Assembly (NCBI GenBank): GCA_009782505.1 | Contig: WRIW01000008.1 | Location: forward strand, 1 to 59,519 | From: Clostridiales bacterium | GTDB taxonomy: Bacteria; Bacillota; Peptococcia; DRI-13; UBA5745 | Direction: 5' to 3' | Length of the DNA stretch: 59,519 nt | Shown: in pieces, positions 9,636 through 17,970 of the stretch | How positions within the stretch are numbered: the stretch's first letter is position 1 | Layout of the letters: every line of letters begins with the position of its first letter | Program-made: the position numbers and the translations under genes | Notes under the pieces: model-generated | Database searches by the model: none | What the model was told of the DNA's origin: nothing | The model's input: only the letters and a program-made list of their open reading frames with translations

Positions 9636-9808
9636 ACGAATGCTCCTTTGTTTTAGATTTGCTGCGCGTGTCGCTAATGCCTCCGCTACGCGTTTAGCAG
9701 TCTATAGCCAAAGGCGGCGCAGCTTTTGCGGGCTCAACACACAGTATACCATACGACTAAACTCATGCTGCGCTTCCAGCTTGCACTCGTTAAGGGTATA
9801 GTATCTAT

Positions 9809-9841
9809 TCTACTAAGCTCGCGCAAGGCTCGCTAAGTAGA
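9809..9841. repeat. Imperfect inverted repeat upstream of the first XRE-cupin-ligase gene
   Basis: TCTACTAAGC and GCTAAGTAGA are inverted with one mismatch around a 13-bp loop, about 25 bp before the predicted -35. It could be a hairpin, a terminator-like remnant or an operator. The remainder of the 9636-9920 gap shows only the promoter at its right end. Confidence 0.4.
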
Positions 9842-9866
9842 GATATTATACCACAAAAACTGCTTC

Positions 9867-9895
9867 TTGACGCAATCCGCTCATTATGCTATTCT
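9867..9895 (+). promoter_or_regulatory. Predicted promoter of the first XRE-cupin-ligase gene
   Basis: TTGACG (9867-9872) and TATTCT (9890-9895) with a 17-bp spacer. The start would lie near 9902, giving a leader of about 20 nt with AAGGAAG as ribosome-binding site. There is therefore no room for a T-box, unlike the paralogue. Confidence 0.55.
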
Positions 9896-9920
9896 TACGG
9901 AAAAATAAGGAAGAACAGAT

Positions 9921-12218
9921 ATGGAAAACACGATACAGCTTGACGTCCCTCAGAGAGAGGTAGCCGCCCGTATACGGGATCTGCGGGAGATCGAAGGCCT
10001 GGCCCCGGAGGAGATGGCGGCGCGCACCGGCGTATCTCTGGCGGAGTATACGGCCTGCGAAGCCGGGGAGGCGGATTTGACCTTCGCCTTCCTGTACCGC
10101 TGCGCCATCTCCCTGAAAGTGGACGTTACGGACTTTATAGAAGGCACGACGCCCCGCCTGACCAGCTATGTAGTGACGCGGTCGGGGGAAGGGCAGCGGA
10201 TACAGCAGGCCCACAGCATGGTATACTACAGCCTTGCCCATGCCTTCCGCAACCGCACCACCGAGCCCCTGCGCGTCCACGCCATATACGACCCGCTGCT
10301 CCAGGATAAGGAGATCGAGGTCACCAGCCACGAAGGGCAGGAGTGCGACATCGTCGTCTCCGGCGAGCTTAAGCTGCGCATCGGCGACCATACGGAGACC
10401 CTTCAGTCGGGGGACTGCATCTACTACGACTCCTCGACGCCTCACGGCATGATCGCATCGGGGGGCGGCGACTGCGTATTCTACGCCATCGTCATCGACC
10501 CATCCCAGGCGCGGGAGCAGCGGCCCGCCCGGCCGCCCGCGGAAGCCGGCGAGCAGATCTCCGCCGTGGTACGCACAGGGAAGACACGGGTCTACCACAA
10601 CTTTGTGGAACGGGTGGAGGACGCCCAGGGCGTGCTCCAGGAGATATCCTACAAGAATCTGGACACGTTCAACTTCGGCTACGATGTGGTGGACGCCATC
10701 GCCGCGAAGGAGCCGGATAAGCTGGCTATGCTGCACATCGCCTCAGACAAGACGGAGCGGCGCTTCACCTTTGAGGATGTCGCCAAGCTGTCCAACCGGG
10801 CGGCGAATCTGTTCACCACCCTTGGCATACGGCAGGGCGACCGGGTGCTGCTGGTGTTGAAGCGGAACTATCAGTTCTGGATATCCACGATCGCCCTCCA
10901 TAAGATAGGTGCTATCGTCATCCCGGCTACAGACCAGCTGCTTGAGAAAGACTACGAATACCGCTTCGAGGCGGCGGGGGTCACGGCGATACTGGCTACC
11001 GCCGACAACTCAAACGCCCCCGAGGAAGCGGACAAAGCCATCGCCCGGTATCCCGGCGTGAAGACAAAGATCATCGTCTGCGGGGAGCGGGAGGGCTGGG
11101 TGAGCTTCGACGAGCAGTTGCCCAAGTTCAGCTCATCCTTCCCCAGGGCGGAAGGCTGCCCCTGCGGCAGCGACCATATGCTGATGTTTTTCACCTCCGG
11201 CACCACCGGATACCCGAAGATCGCCGTCCATGACTTCAAGTATCCCGTGGGGCACTTCATCACGGCGAAGTATTGGCATTGCGTGGACCCAAACGGGCTG
11301 CATCTGACCATATCGGACACGGGCTGGGCGAAAGCCATGTGGGGGAAGCTGTACGGGCAATGGTTGTGCGAGGCGCCTATATTCATCTACGACTTTGTGC
11401 GCTTCGACGCAAACGACATCCTTCCCATGTTTGAGAAGTATAAGATCACCACATTTTGCGCGCCGCCGACGATATACCGCTTCCTGATCCGGGAGGACCT
11501 ATCCAGGTTTGACCTTTCCTCGGTCAAAAACGCCACCATTGCGGGGGAGGCGCTGAACCCGGAGGTGTTCTACCAGTTCCAGGAGGCGACGGGGCTCTCC
11601 CTCATGGAAGGCTTCGGGCAATCCGAATCCACCGTCATCGTGGCAAATATATCCGGCATGGCGCCGAAGCCGGGCTCCATGGGCCGGCCGGTGCCCCAGT
11701 ACGCCGTGGATGTGGTGGACGAGAAGGGCAGGTCCCTGCCCTCAGGCGAGGTGGGGGAGATCGTGATACACGCCAAGCCGGGGGAGATACCCGGGCTGGT
11801 CATCGAGTACTATGGGGATGAGGAGAATACGAAAAACGTATGGCGGGGGGGCATGTACCATACAGGGGACACCGCCTGGCGGGACGAGGACGGCTATATC
11901 TGGTTCGTGGGGCGGGACGACGACCTCATCAAGTCCTCGGGTTACCGCATCGGGCCCTTTGAGATCGAGAGCGTGATCATGGAGCTGCCCTATGTGCTGG
12001 AGTGCGGCGTTTCCGCCGTGGCGGACGATATACGGGGGCAGATCGTGAAGGCGAGCATCGTGCTCACCCGGGGGACGCAGCCGTCGGAGGAGCTGGCGAA
12101 AGAGATACAGGCATACGTGAAAGAGCATACCGCGCCGTACAAGTATCCGCGCATCGTCGTGTTCCGGGAGGAACTGCCGAAGACCATCAGCGGAAAGATC
12201 CAGCGCAATTTGTTATAA
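9921..12218 (+). CDS. XRE regulator-cupin-acyl-CoA synthetase fusion, copy 1
   Basis: This 765-residue protein carries three modules. Residues about 14-70 are an XRE-type helix-turn-helix (RDLREIEGLAPEEMAARTG). Residues about 130-195 are a cupin_2 barrel (SHEGQECDIVVSGE, GDCIYYDSSTPHGM). Residues 230-765 are an AMP-forming acyl-CoA synthetase with the P-loop FFTSGTTGYPK (423-433), the A5 region GFGQSES, the A7 motif YHTGDTAW, and the C-terminal lysine K759 in PKTISGKI. The ligase resembles medium-chain/branched-chain acyl-CoA synthetases, but the substrate is not readable from sequence. XRE-cupin regulators and acyl-CoA ligases are often neighbours; here they are one chain. The frame is continuous and the paralogue at 12731 has the same layout, so an assembly error is unlikely. 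It has its own promoter and no T-box. Confidence 0.88.
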   Translation: MENTIQLDVPQREVAARIRDLREIEGLAPEEMAARTGVSLAEYTACEAGEADLTFAFLYRCAISLKVDVTDFIEGTTPRLTSYVVTRSGEGQRIQQAHSMVYYSLAHAFRNRTTEPLRVHAIYDPLLQDKEIEVTSHEGQECDIVVSGELKLRIGDHTETLQSGDCIYYDSSTPHGMIASGGGDCVFYAIVIDPSQAREQRPARPPAEAGEQISAVVRTGKTRVYHNFVERVEDAQGVLQEISYKNLDTFNFGYDVVDAIAAKEPDKLAMLHIASDKTERRFTFEDVAKLSNRAANLFTTLGIRQGDRVLLVLKRNYQFWISTIALHKIGAIVIPATDQLLEKDYEYRFEAAGVTAILATADNSNAPEEADKAIARYPGVKTKIIVCGEREGWVSFDEQLPKFSSSFPRAEGCPCGSDHMLMFFTSGTTGYPKIAVHDFKYPVGHFITAKYWHCVDPNGLHLTISDTGWAKAMWGKLYGQWLCEAPIFIYDFVRFDANDILPMFEKYKITTFCAPPTIYRFLIREDLSRFDLSSVKNATIAGEALNPEVFYQFQEATGLSLMEGFGQSESTVIVANISGMAPKPGSMGRPVPQYAVDVVDEKGRSLPSGEVGEIVIHAKPGEIPGLVIEYYGDEENTKNVWRGGMYHTGDTAWRDEDGYIWFVGRDDDLIKSSGYRIGPFEIESVIMELPYVLECGVSAVADDIRGQIVKASIVLTRGTQPSEELAKEIQAYVKEHTAPYKYPRIVVFREELPKTISGKIQRNLL

Positions 12219-12228
12219 TAGTAAATAT

Positions 12229-12259
12229 TGGAATATAATGTGGAATATATTGGAATGTA
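12229..12259 (+). repeat. Three TGGAATRTA repeats before the T-box promoter
   Basis: TGGAATATA (12229-12237), TGGAATATA (12241-12249) and TGGAATGTA (12251-12259) lie as near-tandem direct repeats 10-12 bp apart, about one helical turn, just upstream of the -35 box. The phasing suits cooperative binding of a regulator. The XRE domains encoded on either side are the obvious candidates (inference). Confidence 0.5.
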
Positions 12260-12277
12260 ATTTTCCCGATCACTTTG

Positions 12278-12306
12278 TTGACAAAGAAAAAACCATGTGA
12301 TATGAT
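12278..12306 (+). promoter_or_regulatory. Strong sigma-A promoter of the T-box operon
   Basis: A consensus TTGACA (12278-12283), a 17-bp spacer and TATGAT (12301-12306). Transcription should begin near 12313 and run straight into the T-box leader. It is the best promoter seen in the window. Confidence 0.8.
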
Positions 12307-12312
12307 TCTCGC

Positions 12313-12709
12313 CATACAAGTTCATACAGAACACAAAGGCAATGACGAAGACGGCGGGGCGGCTTTATTTTCAGAGAGTCGGCGGCAGGTGAAAGCCGAT
12401 AAATGAACCGATCCCAAAGCCCATCACTTCCGAGCCGGAACCCCGAAAGGTTGGCAGCTTGCTGTACGGCGTACTCGTTTCTGACAAGGCAAGCGACGAC
12501 AGACGCGAAGGAGCGTACCACTCGTACGTGACTGAGCGTGTGGAGGAAGCGGACGCAGTCAGAAGCGAAAGAGGCAAGCGGATAGGGGTGTCCCGTAGAG
12601 CCGCGTTAAGGCAAAGGGCTTGCTAGAGCCTGAAGAGAGGCGTTTACTAAAACGCAATTTGAGTGGTACCGCGGGTATATCCCGTCTCAAGAGATTGAGG
12701 CGGGTTTTT
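12313..12709 (+). promoter_or_regulatory. T-box riboswitch leader, specifier read as AUC (isoleucine)
   Basis: Stem I has the usual landmarks: AATGACGAAGAC at its base, the helix GGCTTT (12361-12366) pairing with AAAGCC (12416-12421), and the distal AGAGAG plus GGTGAAA region (12373-12394). Below the helix, the 3' strand reads C-ATC-ACTTCCGAGC, and ATC at 12423-12425 occupies the specifier position followed by the purine. Stem III is GCGTTT/AAACGC near 12641-12655. The T-box core GAGTGGTACCGCGGGT lies at 12661-12676, and the terminator at 12681-12709. Uncharged tRNA-Ile should stabilise the antiterminator and allow transcription of the synthetase and oxidoreductase genes. The leader is long: 84 bp bounded by TCTGAC...GTCAGA (12480-12563) lie between Stem I and Stem III. 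Confidence 0.85.
12681..12709 (+). terminator. T-box-controlled intrinsic terminator
   Basis: CCCGTCTCAA and TTGAGGCGGG form a 10-bp stem with one G-U pair around a GAGA loop, followed by TTTTT. Its 5' arm lies next to the T-box core, as needed for switching between terminator and antiterminator. Confidence 0.85.
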
Positions 12710-12730
12710 ATATTAAGGAGGCGACATACC

Positions 12731-15022
12731 ATGGAAGCAAAAAATAATCAGAGCGTGGTGACGGAGGTTGCGATGCGTATCCGCGAGCTGCGGGACGTGG
12801 TGGGCTATACGACGGCGGAGATGGCGGAGAAGACGCAGCTTGACGAGAAGCAATACATCGAATACGAAAGCGGCGGGGTCGACCTGCCCTTCACATTCGT
12901 GCACAATTGCGCGCTGGTGTTCAACGTGGAGCTGACGCAGCTCCTGGAAGGCCGCACGGCGAGGCTGACGAACTATACCGTGACGCGTAAGGGCGGCGGG
13001 CAGGTGACGGCAAGGGAGCAGGGCATAGAGATCGTAAACCTGGCGGCGGAGTTCCGCCGGAAGATCGCCGAGCCTTACCGCGTCCGCTATGAGTATTCGG
13101 AGGGGCAGCAGAACCAGCCCATCGAGCTTGTCACCCACAGCGGCCAGGAGTTCGACTTGATCTTGTCCGGCAAGCTGAGGATACAGATCGGCGAACATGC
13201 CGAGGTACTCAGCCCGGGGGACAGCATCTACTATGACAGCAGTACGCCTCACGGGATGATCGCCATCGATGGGCAGGACTGCGTATTTTGCGCGGTGGTC
13301 TTGCCCGGAGAGCAGGCGGACGCGCCGGAGCGTTTCCACCCGGAGACGAAGCGGTCGGCTGCCCCCGCCGCCAAGACGGCGCCGCCCCTGTACGAACGGT
13401 TTGTGGCTGTGAAGGAAGACGAAGACGGCGCGCTGCAGTCCCTGGAATTCATAAACGCCGATTCCTTTAATTTCGCTTTTGACGTAGTGGACGCCATCGC
13501 GGAGAAAAGCCCGGAAAAATTAGCTATGCTGCACGTCGGCGTAGACCATGCGGAGCGGCGTCTCTCCTTCGCGGACATGTCCAGCGAAAGCTCACGCGCG
13601 GCGAATTATTTCCATTCCCTGGGGATCAAGAAGGGCGACCGGGTCATGTTGGTGATGAAGCGCCATTACCAATTCTGGTTTGCCATCCTGGGCTTGCATA
13701 AGCTCGGCGCTATCGCTATACCGGCGACGAACCAACTATTGGCGAAAGACTTTGAATATCGGTTCGATGAGGCGAAGGTGGATGCTATCGTATGCACTGC
13801 GGACGGGGATGTGGCCCGTCAAGCCGAGATAGCCATGGAGAGTTGCCCGGGTGTGACCAACCGCATCATCGTCAACGGGACCCGTGAAGGTTGGCGGAAC
13901 TTCGACGATGAGTATTGCCTATTCAGACAGACTTTCGTGCGTACTGAGGAGACGCCGGCGGGGGACGACGTCATGCTGATGTTTTTCTCATCGGGGACGA
14001 CGGGTTATCCGAAAATCGCCGTACACAGCTATAAATACGCCCTGGGGCATTTTATCACGGCGAAATACTGGCACAATGTACAGGAAGACGGTATCCACCT
14101 CACCATCTCCGACACCGGTTGGGGCAAGGCGCTCTGGGGCAAGCTATACGGGCAATGGCTCTGCGAGGCGGCGATATTTACCTACGACTTCGACCGTTTT
14201 GACGCCAACGACATGCTGCCCATGTTCGCCCGATATAATATCACGACATTTTGCGCGCCGCCTACGATCTACCGCATGTTTATCAAGGAGGATCTCTCCC
14301 AGTACGACCTTTCTTCCATTGTCTATGCTACGACGGCGGGAGAGGCATTGAATCCGGAGGTGTTCCAGCAATTCCGGAAAGCGACGGGGCTGACCATCAT
14401 GGAGGGCTTCGGGCAGACGGAGACGACGCTGACTCTGGCGAATCTCCTGGGCAGTACGCCGAAGGTGGGCTCTATGGGCCGGGCTGTGCCTACGTATGAT
14501 GTGGACTTGGTGGATGGGGACGGCAATCCTGTGCATACCGGGGAGACGGGGGAAATCGTCATCCGGGCGGCGAAAGGGGAGAGCAGCGACATCTGCGGCT
14601 TGTTTTACGGCTATTACCGGGACGAGGAGCGGACAAACGAGGTGTGGCACGACGGCCTGTACCATACGGGGGACACGGCCTGGCGGGATGAGGACGGCTT
14701 CTTCTGGTTCGTGGGGCGTACGGACGATCTGATCAAGTCCTCGGGCTACCGGATCGGGCCATTCGAGATCGAAAGCGTCATCATGGAGCTGCCTTATGTG
14801 CTCGAGTGCGGCGTGTCCGCGGAGCCGGACGAGCTGCGTGGCCAGGTGGTCAAGGCGAGCGTGGTGTTGGTGAAGGGGAAGGAAGGGGACGAGGCGCTTA
14901 AGAAGGAAATCCAGGAGTATGTAAAATCCAGGACCGCGCCGTACAAGTATCCCCGGATCGTGGTGTTTCGGGAAGAGCTGCCCAAGACCATCAGCGGCAA
15001 AATCATGCACAATATGTTGTAA
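12731..15022 (+). CDS. XRE regulator-cupin-acyl-CoA synthetase fusion, copy 2 (T-box controlled)
   Basis: A 763-residue paralogue of the 9921 gene with the same modules: XRE helix-turn-helix (about 14-70), cupin (about 130-190, with SGQEFDLILSGKL and GDSIYYDSSTPHGM), and an AMP-forming acyl-CoA synthetase with FFSSGTTGYPK, GFGQTET, YHTGDTAW and the C-terminal PKTISGKI. I chose ATG 12731 because TAAGGAGG lies just upstream. The frame is open back to 12620, but that extension lies inside the T-box antiterminator and terminator and so is not translated. It is the first gene of an operon with a P-loop ATPase and 2-oxoacid:ferredoxin oxidoreductase. By context it should activate the acid that the oxidoreductase carboxylates, or release ATP in the opposite direction. 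With an isoleucine specifier, 2-methylbutyrate is the favoured substrate (inference). Confidence 0.9.
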   Translation: MEAKNNQSVVTEVAMRIRELRDVVGYTTAEMAEKTQLDEKQYIEYESGGVDLPFTFVHNCALVFNVELTQLLEGRTARLTNYTVTRKGGGQVTAREQGIEIVNLAAEFRRKIAEPYRVRYEYSEGQQNQPIELVTHSGQEFDLILSGKLRIQIGEHAEVLSPGDSIYYDSSTPHGMIAIDGQDCVFCAVVLPGEQADAPERFHPETKRSAAPAAKTAPPLYERFVAVKEDEDGALQSLEFINADSFNFAFDVVDAIAEKSPEKLAMLHVGVDHAERRLSFADMSSESSRAANYFHSLGIKKGDRVMLVMKRHYQFWFAILGLHKLGAIAIPATNQLLAKDFEYRFDEAKVDAIVCTADGDVARQAEIAMESCPGVTNRIIVNGTREGWRNFDDEYCLFRQTFVRTEETPAGDDVMLMFFSSGTTGYPKIAVHSYKYALGHFITAKYWHNVQEDGIHLTISDTGWGKALWGKLYGQWLCEAAIFTYDFDRFDANDMLPMFARYNITTFCAPPTIYRMFIKEDLSQYDLSSIVYATTAGEALNPEVFQQFRKATGLTIMEGFGQTETTLTLANLLGSTPKVGSMGRAVPTYDVDLVDGDGNPVHTGETGEIVIRAAKGESSDICGLFYGYYRDEERTNEVWHDGLYHTGDTAWRDEDGFFWFVGRTDDLIKSSGYRIGPFEIESVIMELPYVLECGVSAEPDELRGQVVKASVVLVKGKEGDEALKKEIQEYVKSRTAPYKYPRIVVFREELPKTISGKIMHNML

Positions 15023-15034
15023 GTACAAGCACAT

Positions 15035-15114
15035 GGGGACGGTTCTCTTTGCGCTTCCGCGGAAACACAGAAGAACCGTCCCCTTTGTGTTCTTGAGAAC
15101 CGCCCCCATTGTGT
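15035..15114. repeat. REP-like palindrome GGGGACGGTTCT/AGAACCGTCCCC
   Basis: A perfect 12-bp inverted repeat (15035-15046 and 15072-15083) has the small palindrome TTCCGCGGAA at its tip. A third, degenerate arm (AGAACCGCCCCCATTGTGTT, 15095-15114) follows it. The TGGGGACGGTTCT...TTGTGT pattern is of the kind seen in dispersed REP-like elements of clostridial genomes (from memory, unchecked). It sits inside the operon between the ligase and ATPase genes, where it could act as a partial terminator or mRNA stabiliser. Confidence 0.7.
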
Positions 15115-15144
15115 TATCGCGGGAGGCATAGTATACTTGATACG

Positions 15145-15831
15145 ATGAAACGAATTCTCATTATCGCCGGGCACTACGGCAGCGGAAAGACGGAGTATGC
15201 CGTAAATCTGGCCGTACACGCGGCGCGGACCGGCTCCTTTGGTTATAAGAATACCGCCGTCGTGGACATGGACGTGGTCAACCCCTACTTCCGCTCCCGG
15301 GAACGCGGCGGCCTCCTCGCCGGGCTGGGGGTGAAGGTGTACGGGAGCTTCTACGGCGGCAGCGTCACGGCGGAGATACCGGAGCTATCCGCGGAGGTTC
15401 GCGCCCCGCTGGAGGACAAGGACACTTTCGCCATCGTAGACGCCGGGGGCAACGAATCGGGAGCGCGCATACTGAAGCAGTTCGCGAAGTACTTCACGCC
15501 GGAAGACGCCGCTATGCATATCGTGGTGAACGCTTCCCGCCCGGAGACGCGGACCGTGTCCGGCGCCCTGCGCCACATAGCGGCCATCGAGTCGGAGCTC
15601 GGCTTCAGGGCGGAAGGGCTGATCGGCAACACCCATTTACTACGGGAGACGACGGCGGCGGATATACAACGCGGATACGGGCTCTGTCTTGCTGCCGGCA
15701 GGGCGGCGGGTCTCCCCCTGGTCAACATATGTTACCCCTCAGGGATCGTGGACGGGGCGGGCCTGGCCGGCATAGAGGCGCCCCTCATGCCCCTGGACTT
15801 ATACATGCGGGAATCCTGGCTGGACAAGTGA
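15145..15831 (+). CDS. P-loop ATPase of the oxidoreductase operon (CobQ/MinD-like)
   Basis: A 228-residue protein that begins with the nucleotide-binding motif GHYGSGKT at residues 9-16. It continues with DMDVVNPYFR and a Walker B-like FAIVDAGGNE, and later has HIVVNASRPETRT and GLIGNTHL, all typical of MinD/CobQ-like deviant P-loop proteins. The ATG at 15145 gives the expected compact N-terminus. A GTG at 15109 is in frame but lies in the REP-like repeat. The SD is weak (GGGAGG 18 bp upstream), suggesting reduced or coupled translation. Its position between ligase and oxidoreductase suggests a role in assembling or maturing the iron-sulfur complex (inference). Confidence 0.78.
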   Translation: MKRILIIAGHYGSGKTEYAVNLAVHAARTGSFGYKNTAVVDMDVVNPYFRSRERGGLLAGLGVKVYGSFYGGSVTAEIPELSAEVRAPLEDKDTFAIVDAGGNESGARILKQFAKYFTPEDAAMHIVVNASRPETRTVSGALRHIAAIESELGFRAEGLIGNTHLLRETTAADIQRGYGLCLAAGRAAGLPLVNICYPSGIVDGAGLAGIEAPLMPLDLYMRESWLDK

Positions 15832-15915
15832 CGGGCCTTACTTAGACAGATACCCCGGCCACGAAGGAGCAAAAGATAATAACGCCGCCGGTATACGGCG
15901 GGATGGAGGTCTTAT

Positions 15916-16134
15916 ATGGCGAAATTCACACTACAGTTCCGGATGGAGTACTGCAAAGGCTGCGAGCTGTGCGTCGCGTCCTGCCCGAAGCATATATTGG
16001 CCATCGGCGACGAGATCGGCGCGAAAGGCTACCGCACCGTGACGGCCACAGACATGGAGTTGTGCATCGGATGCCGGAGCTGCGCGCTCATGTGCCCGGA
16101 CAATGTCATCGAGATATATACGGAGGGCGACTGA
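15916..16134 (+). CDS. 2-oxoacid:ferredoxin oxidoreductase delta subunit (2[4Fe-4S] ferredoxin)
   Basis: A 72-residue ferredoxin with two complete cluster motifs, CKGCELCVASCP and CIGCRSCALMCP, behind GGAGG. It is the electron-transfer subunit of the four-part oxidoreductase, carrying electrons between the catalytic core and soluble ferredoxin. Length and the gene order ferredoxin-alpha-beta-gamma match VorDBAC/KorDABC operons. The next gene starts one base after its TGA, so the two are co-translated. Confidence 0.92.
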   Translation: MAKFTLQFRMEYCKGCELCVASCPKHILAIGDEIGAKGYRTVTATDMELCIGCRSCALMCPDNVIEIYTEGD

Positions 16135-16135
16135 T

Positions 16136-17215
16136 ATGACGGATAAAGTACTGATGAAAGGCAATGAAGCCTTTGCTGAAACGGCTATCCGCGCGGGCTG
16201 CGGGTACTACTTCGGCTACCCCATCACGCCCCAGAGCGAGATACCCGAATACATGGCCCGGGAGCTGGATCGCCGGGGCGGCGCCTTCCTCCAGGCGGAA
16301 AGCGAGCTGGGGGCTGTAAATATGGCTTACGGCGCGGGAGCGGCAGGGGGGAGCGTCTTTATCTCGTCCTCTTCGCCCGGCATCGCGCTGATGCAGGAAG
16401 GCCTGAGCTTCCTCTGCTGCGCGGGCGTGCCCGCTACGGTGCTTAACGTCTCCCGCTGCGGTCCCGGCATCGGCGGCATACAGCCGGGTCAGGCGGACTA
16501 CTTCCAGGCTACCCGGGGCGGCGGCAACGGCGACTACCATGTGTTCGTCTTCGCGCCTGACCGCTTACAGGAAGCCGTAGACCTGATCTATGAAGCGCCC
16601 CTCATCGCCGATCGGTACCGCAACCCGGTGATGATCCTGGCCGATGGCATGCTGGGCCAGATGATGGAGCCCATCGTGCTGCCTGAGCAGCGGCCTCTGA
16701 TCAAGCCCGCGGACATACCCGCATACAAGCCCTGGACGGTGACGGGTAAAGCCGACCGGGGTGGGAAGAGAAATGTCGTGCAGTCCCTGTATATGCAGCC
16801 GGAGGACCTCTCCAGGCATGTGGAGGAGATGTACGCGAACTATACCCGGGCGGAGAAAGAGCTTGCCCGCTACGAAGCCGACGGGCTTGAGGGCGCCGAG
16901 ATCGTATTTGTGGCCTTCGGCACCACGGCGCGGCTCTGCCGGGAGACCATAGAGCTGCTGGGGGACCGTGGCGTGAAGGCCGGGCTTATCCGCCCGGTGA
17001 GCCTCTGGCCTTTCCCATACCGGGCATTCGACGAGGTCGGCCCGGACACGAAAGCCGTCGTCTCGGTGGAGCTGTCCATGGGTCAGATGATGGAAGACGT
17101 GAAAATCGGCGTAAACGGGCGGAAGCCGGTACGGTTGATCCATCGCGTCGGCGGGCTGGTGCCCACTTCCGTCGAAGTCATGGACGAAGCGATAGCGATA
17201 TTGGAGGGGATATGA
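16136..17215 (+). CDS. vorB: 2-oxoacid:ferredoxin oxidoreductase alpha subunit (VorB/KorA-like)
   Basis: A 359-residue subunit. MKGNEAFAETAIRAGCGYYFGYPITPQSEI is the characteristic pyrimidine-binding start of the alpha subunit (about residues 6-35). Domain II follows, with VFVAFGTTARLC (about 257) and LIRPVSLWPFP. Start ATG 16136 overlaps nothing and follows the ferredoxin stop directly. With the beta subunit it forms the thiamine-diphosphate active site that interconverts an acyl-CoA plus CO2 and a 2-oxoacid. The family as a whole acts on branched-chain, aryl or 2-oxoglutarate substrates. The T-box suggests the isoleucine skeleton here (inference). Confidence 0.9.
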   Translation: MTDKVLMKGNEAFAETAIRAGCGYYFGYPITPQSEIPEYMARELDRRGGAFLQAESELGAVNMAYGAGAAGGSVFISSSSPGIALMQEGLSFLCCAGVPATVLNVSRCGPGIGGIQPGQADYFQATRGGGNGDYHVFVFAPDRLQEAVDLIYEAPLIADRYRNPVMILADGMLGQMMEPIVLPEQRPLIKPADIPAYKPWTVTGKADRGGKRNVVQSLYMQPEDLSRHVEEMYANYTRAEKELARYEADGLEGAEIVFVAFGTTARLCRETIELLGDRGVKAGLIRPVSLWPFPYRAFDEVGPDTKAVVSVELSMGQMMEDVKIGVNGRKPVRLIHRVGGLVPTSVEVMDEAIAILEGI

Positions 17216-17970
17216 TGAAACCAATATTTACCATTACAGAAGGGATGCTTCCCGTGTCCACCAGCTACTGCCCGGGCTGCACCCACGGTATATCCCACCG
17301 GATCGTCATGGAATGCCTGGACGAAGCGGGCAAGCTGGGCGAAGCGATAGGCGTGGCGCCGATCGGCTGCAGCGTCGTGTCCCATCAGTTTATGAATGTG
17401 GATATGCTTGAGTCGGCCCACGGGAGGGCGCCGGCCGTAGCCACGGGTATACGCCGCGTCCATCCGGATAAGGTGATTTTCACCTATCAGGGCGACGGCG
17501 ACCTGGCTTCCATCGGCATGTCTGAGATCATCCACGCGGCCAACCGGGGGGAGACCTTCACTACATTTTTTATCAACAACGCCATCTACGGCATGACCGG
17601 CGGCCAGATGGCCCCGACTACGCTGGTGGGGCAGAAGTCCACCACCAGCCCCGACGGGCGGGATCCGGGAGCGGTAGGCATGCCCATGCGGATGAGCGAG
17701 CTCATCGCCTCCCTGGACGGGGCCGTGTATGTGGAGCGGGTCGCCCTGGATACCCCCGCCCACGTACGCCAGGCGAAGAAAGCCGTGGCAGCCGCCCTTG
17801 AGATACAGGAGAAGAGGCTGGGATTCACCTTTGTGGAGTTTCTCTCTACCTGCCCCACGAACTGGGGCTTGACCCCCGCCAACGCGTTGAAGTTCGTGGA
17901 GGAGAAGCTTATCCCCTATTACCCTCTGGGCGTGTTTAAGACGCCGGAGCGGAAGGAGGAGGCCGTATGA
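17212..17970 (+). CDS. 2-oxoacid:ferredoxin oxidoreductase beta subunit (thiamine diphosphate-binding)
   Basis: A subunit of about 251 residues. YCPGCTHG near residue 20 is the family's [4Fe-4S]/TPP-domain start. GDGDLASIG (about 95-103) and NNAIYGMTGGQMAP form the GDG...NN thiamine diphosphate and Mg2+ motif. ATG is possible at 17212 or 17215; spacing from GGAGGGG favours 17215, and both overlap the alpha-subunit TGA. It works with the alpha subunit as the catalytic core. The C-terminus (TNWGLTP, PYYPLGVFK) is typical of VorA/KorB-type subunits. Confidence 0.92.
   Translation: MMKPIFTITEGMLPVSTSYCPGCTHGISHRIVMECLDEAGKLGEAIGVAPIGCSVVSHQFMNVDMLESAHGRAPAVATGIRRVHPDKVIFTYQGDGDLASIGMSEIIHAANRGETFTTFFINNAIYGMTGGQMAPTTLVGQKSTTSPDGRDPGAVGMPMRMSELIASLDGAVYVERVALDTPAHVRQAKKAVAAALEIQEKRLGFTFVEFLSTCPTNWGLTPANALKFVEEKLIPYYPLGVFKTPERKEEAV

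Noticed and set aside
12480-12563. A perfect long hairpin insertion in the T-box leader
   Set aside because: Only the end hexamers and the GTAC tips pair; the arms between them do not, so it is reported only as a block with inverted ends.
12620-12730. N-terminal extension of 37 residues for the second XRE-cupin-ligase
   Set aside because: It is translated T-box antiterminator and terminator; ATG 12731 has TAAGGAGG and matches the paralogue.
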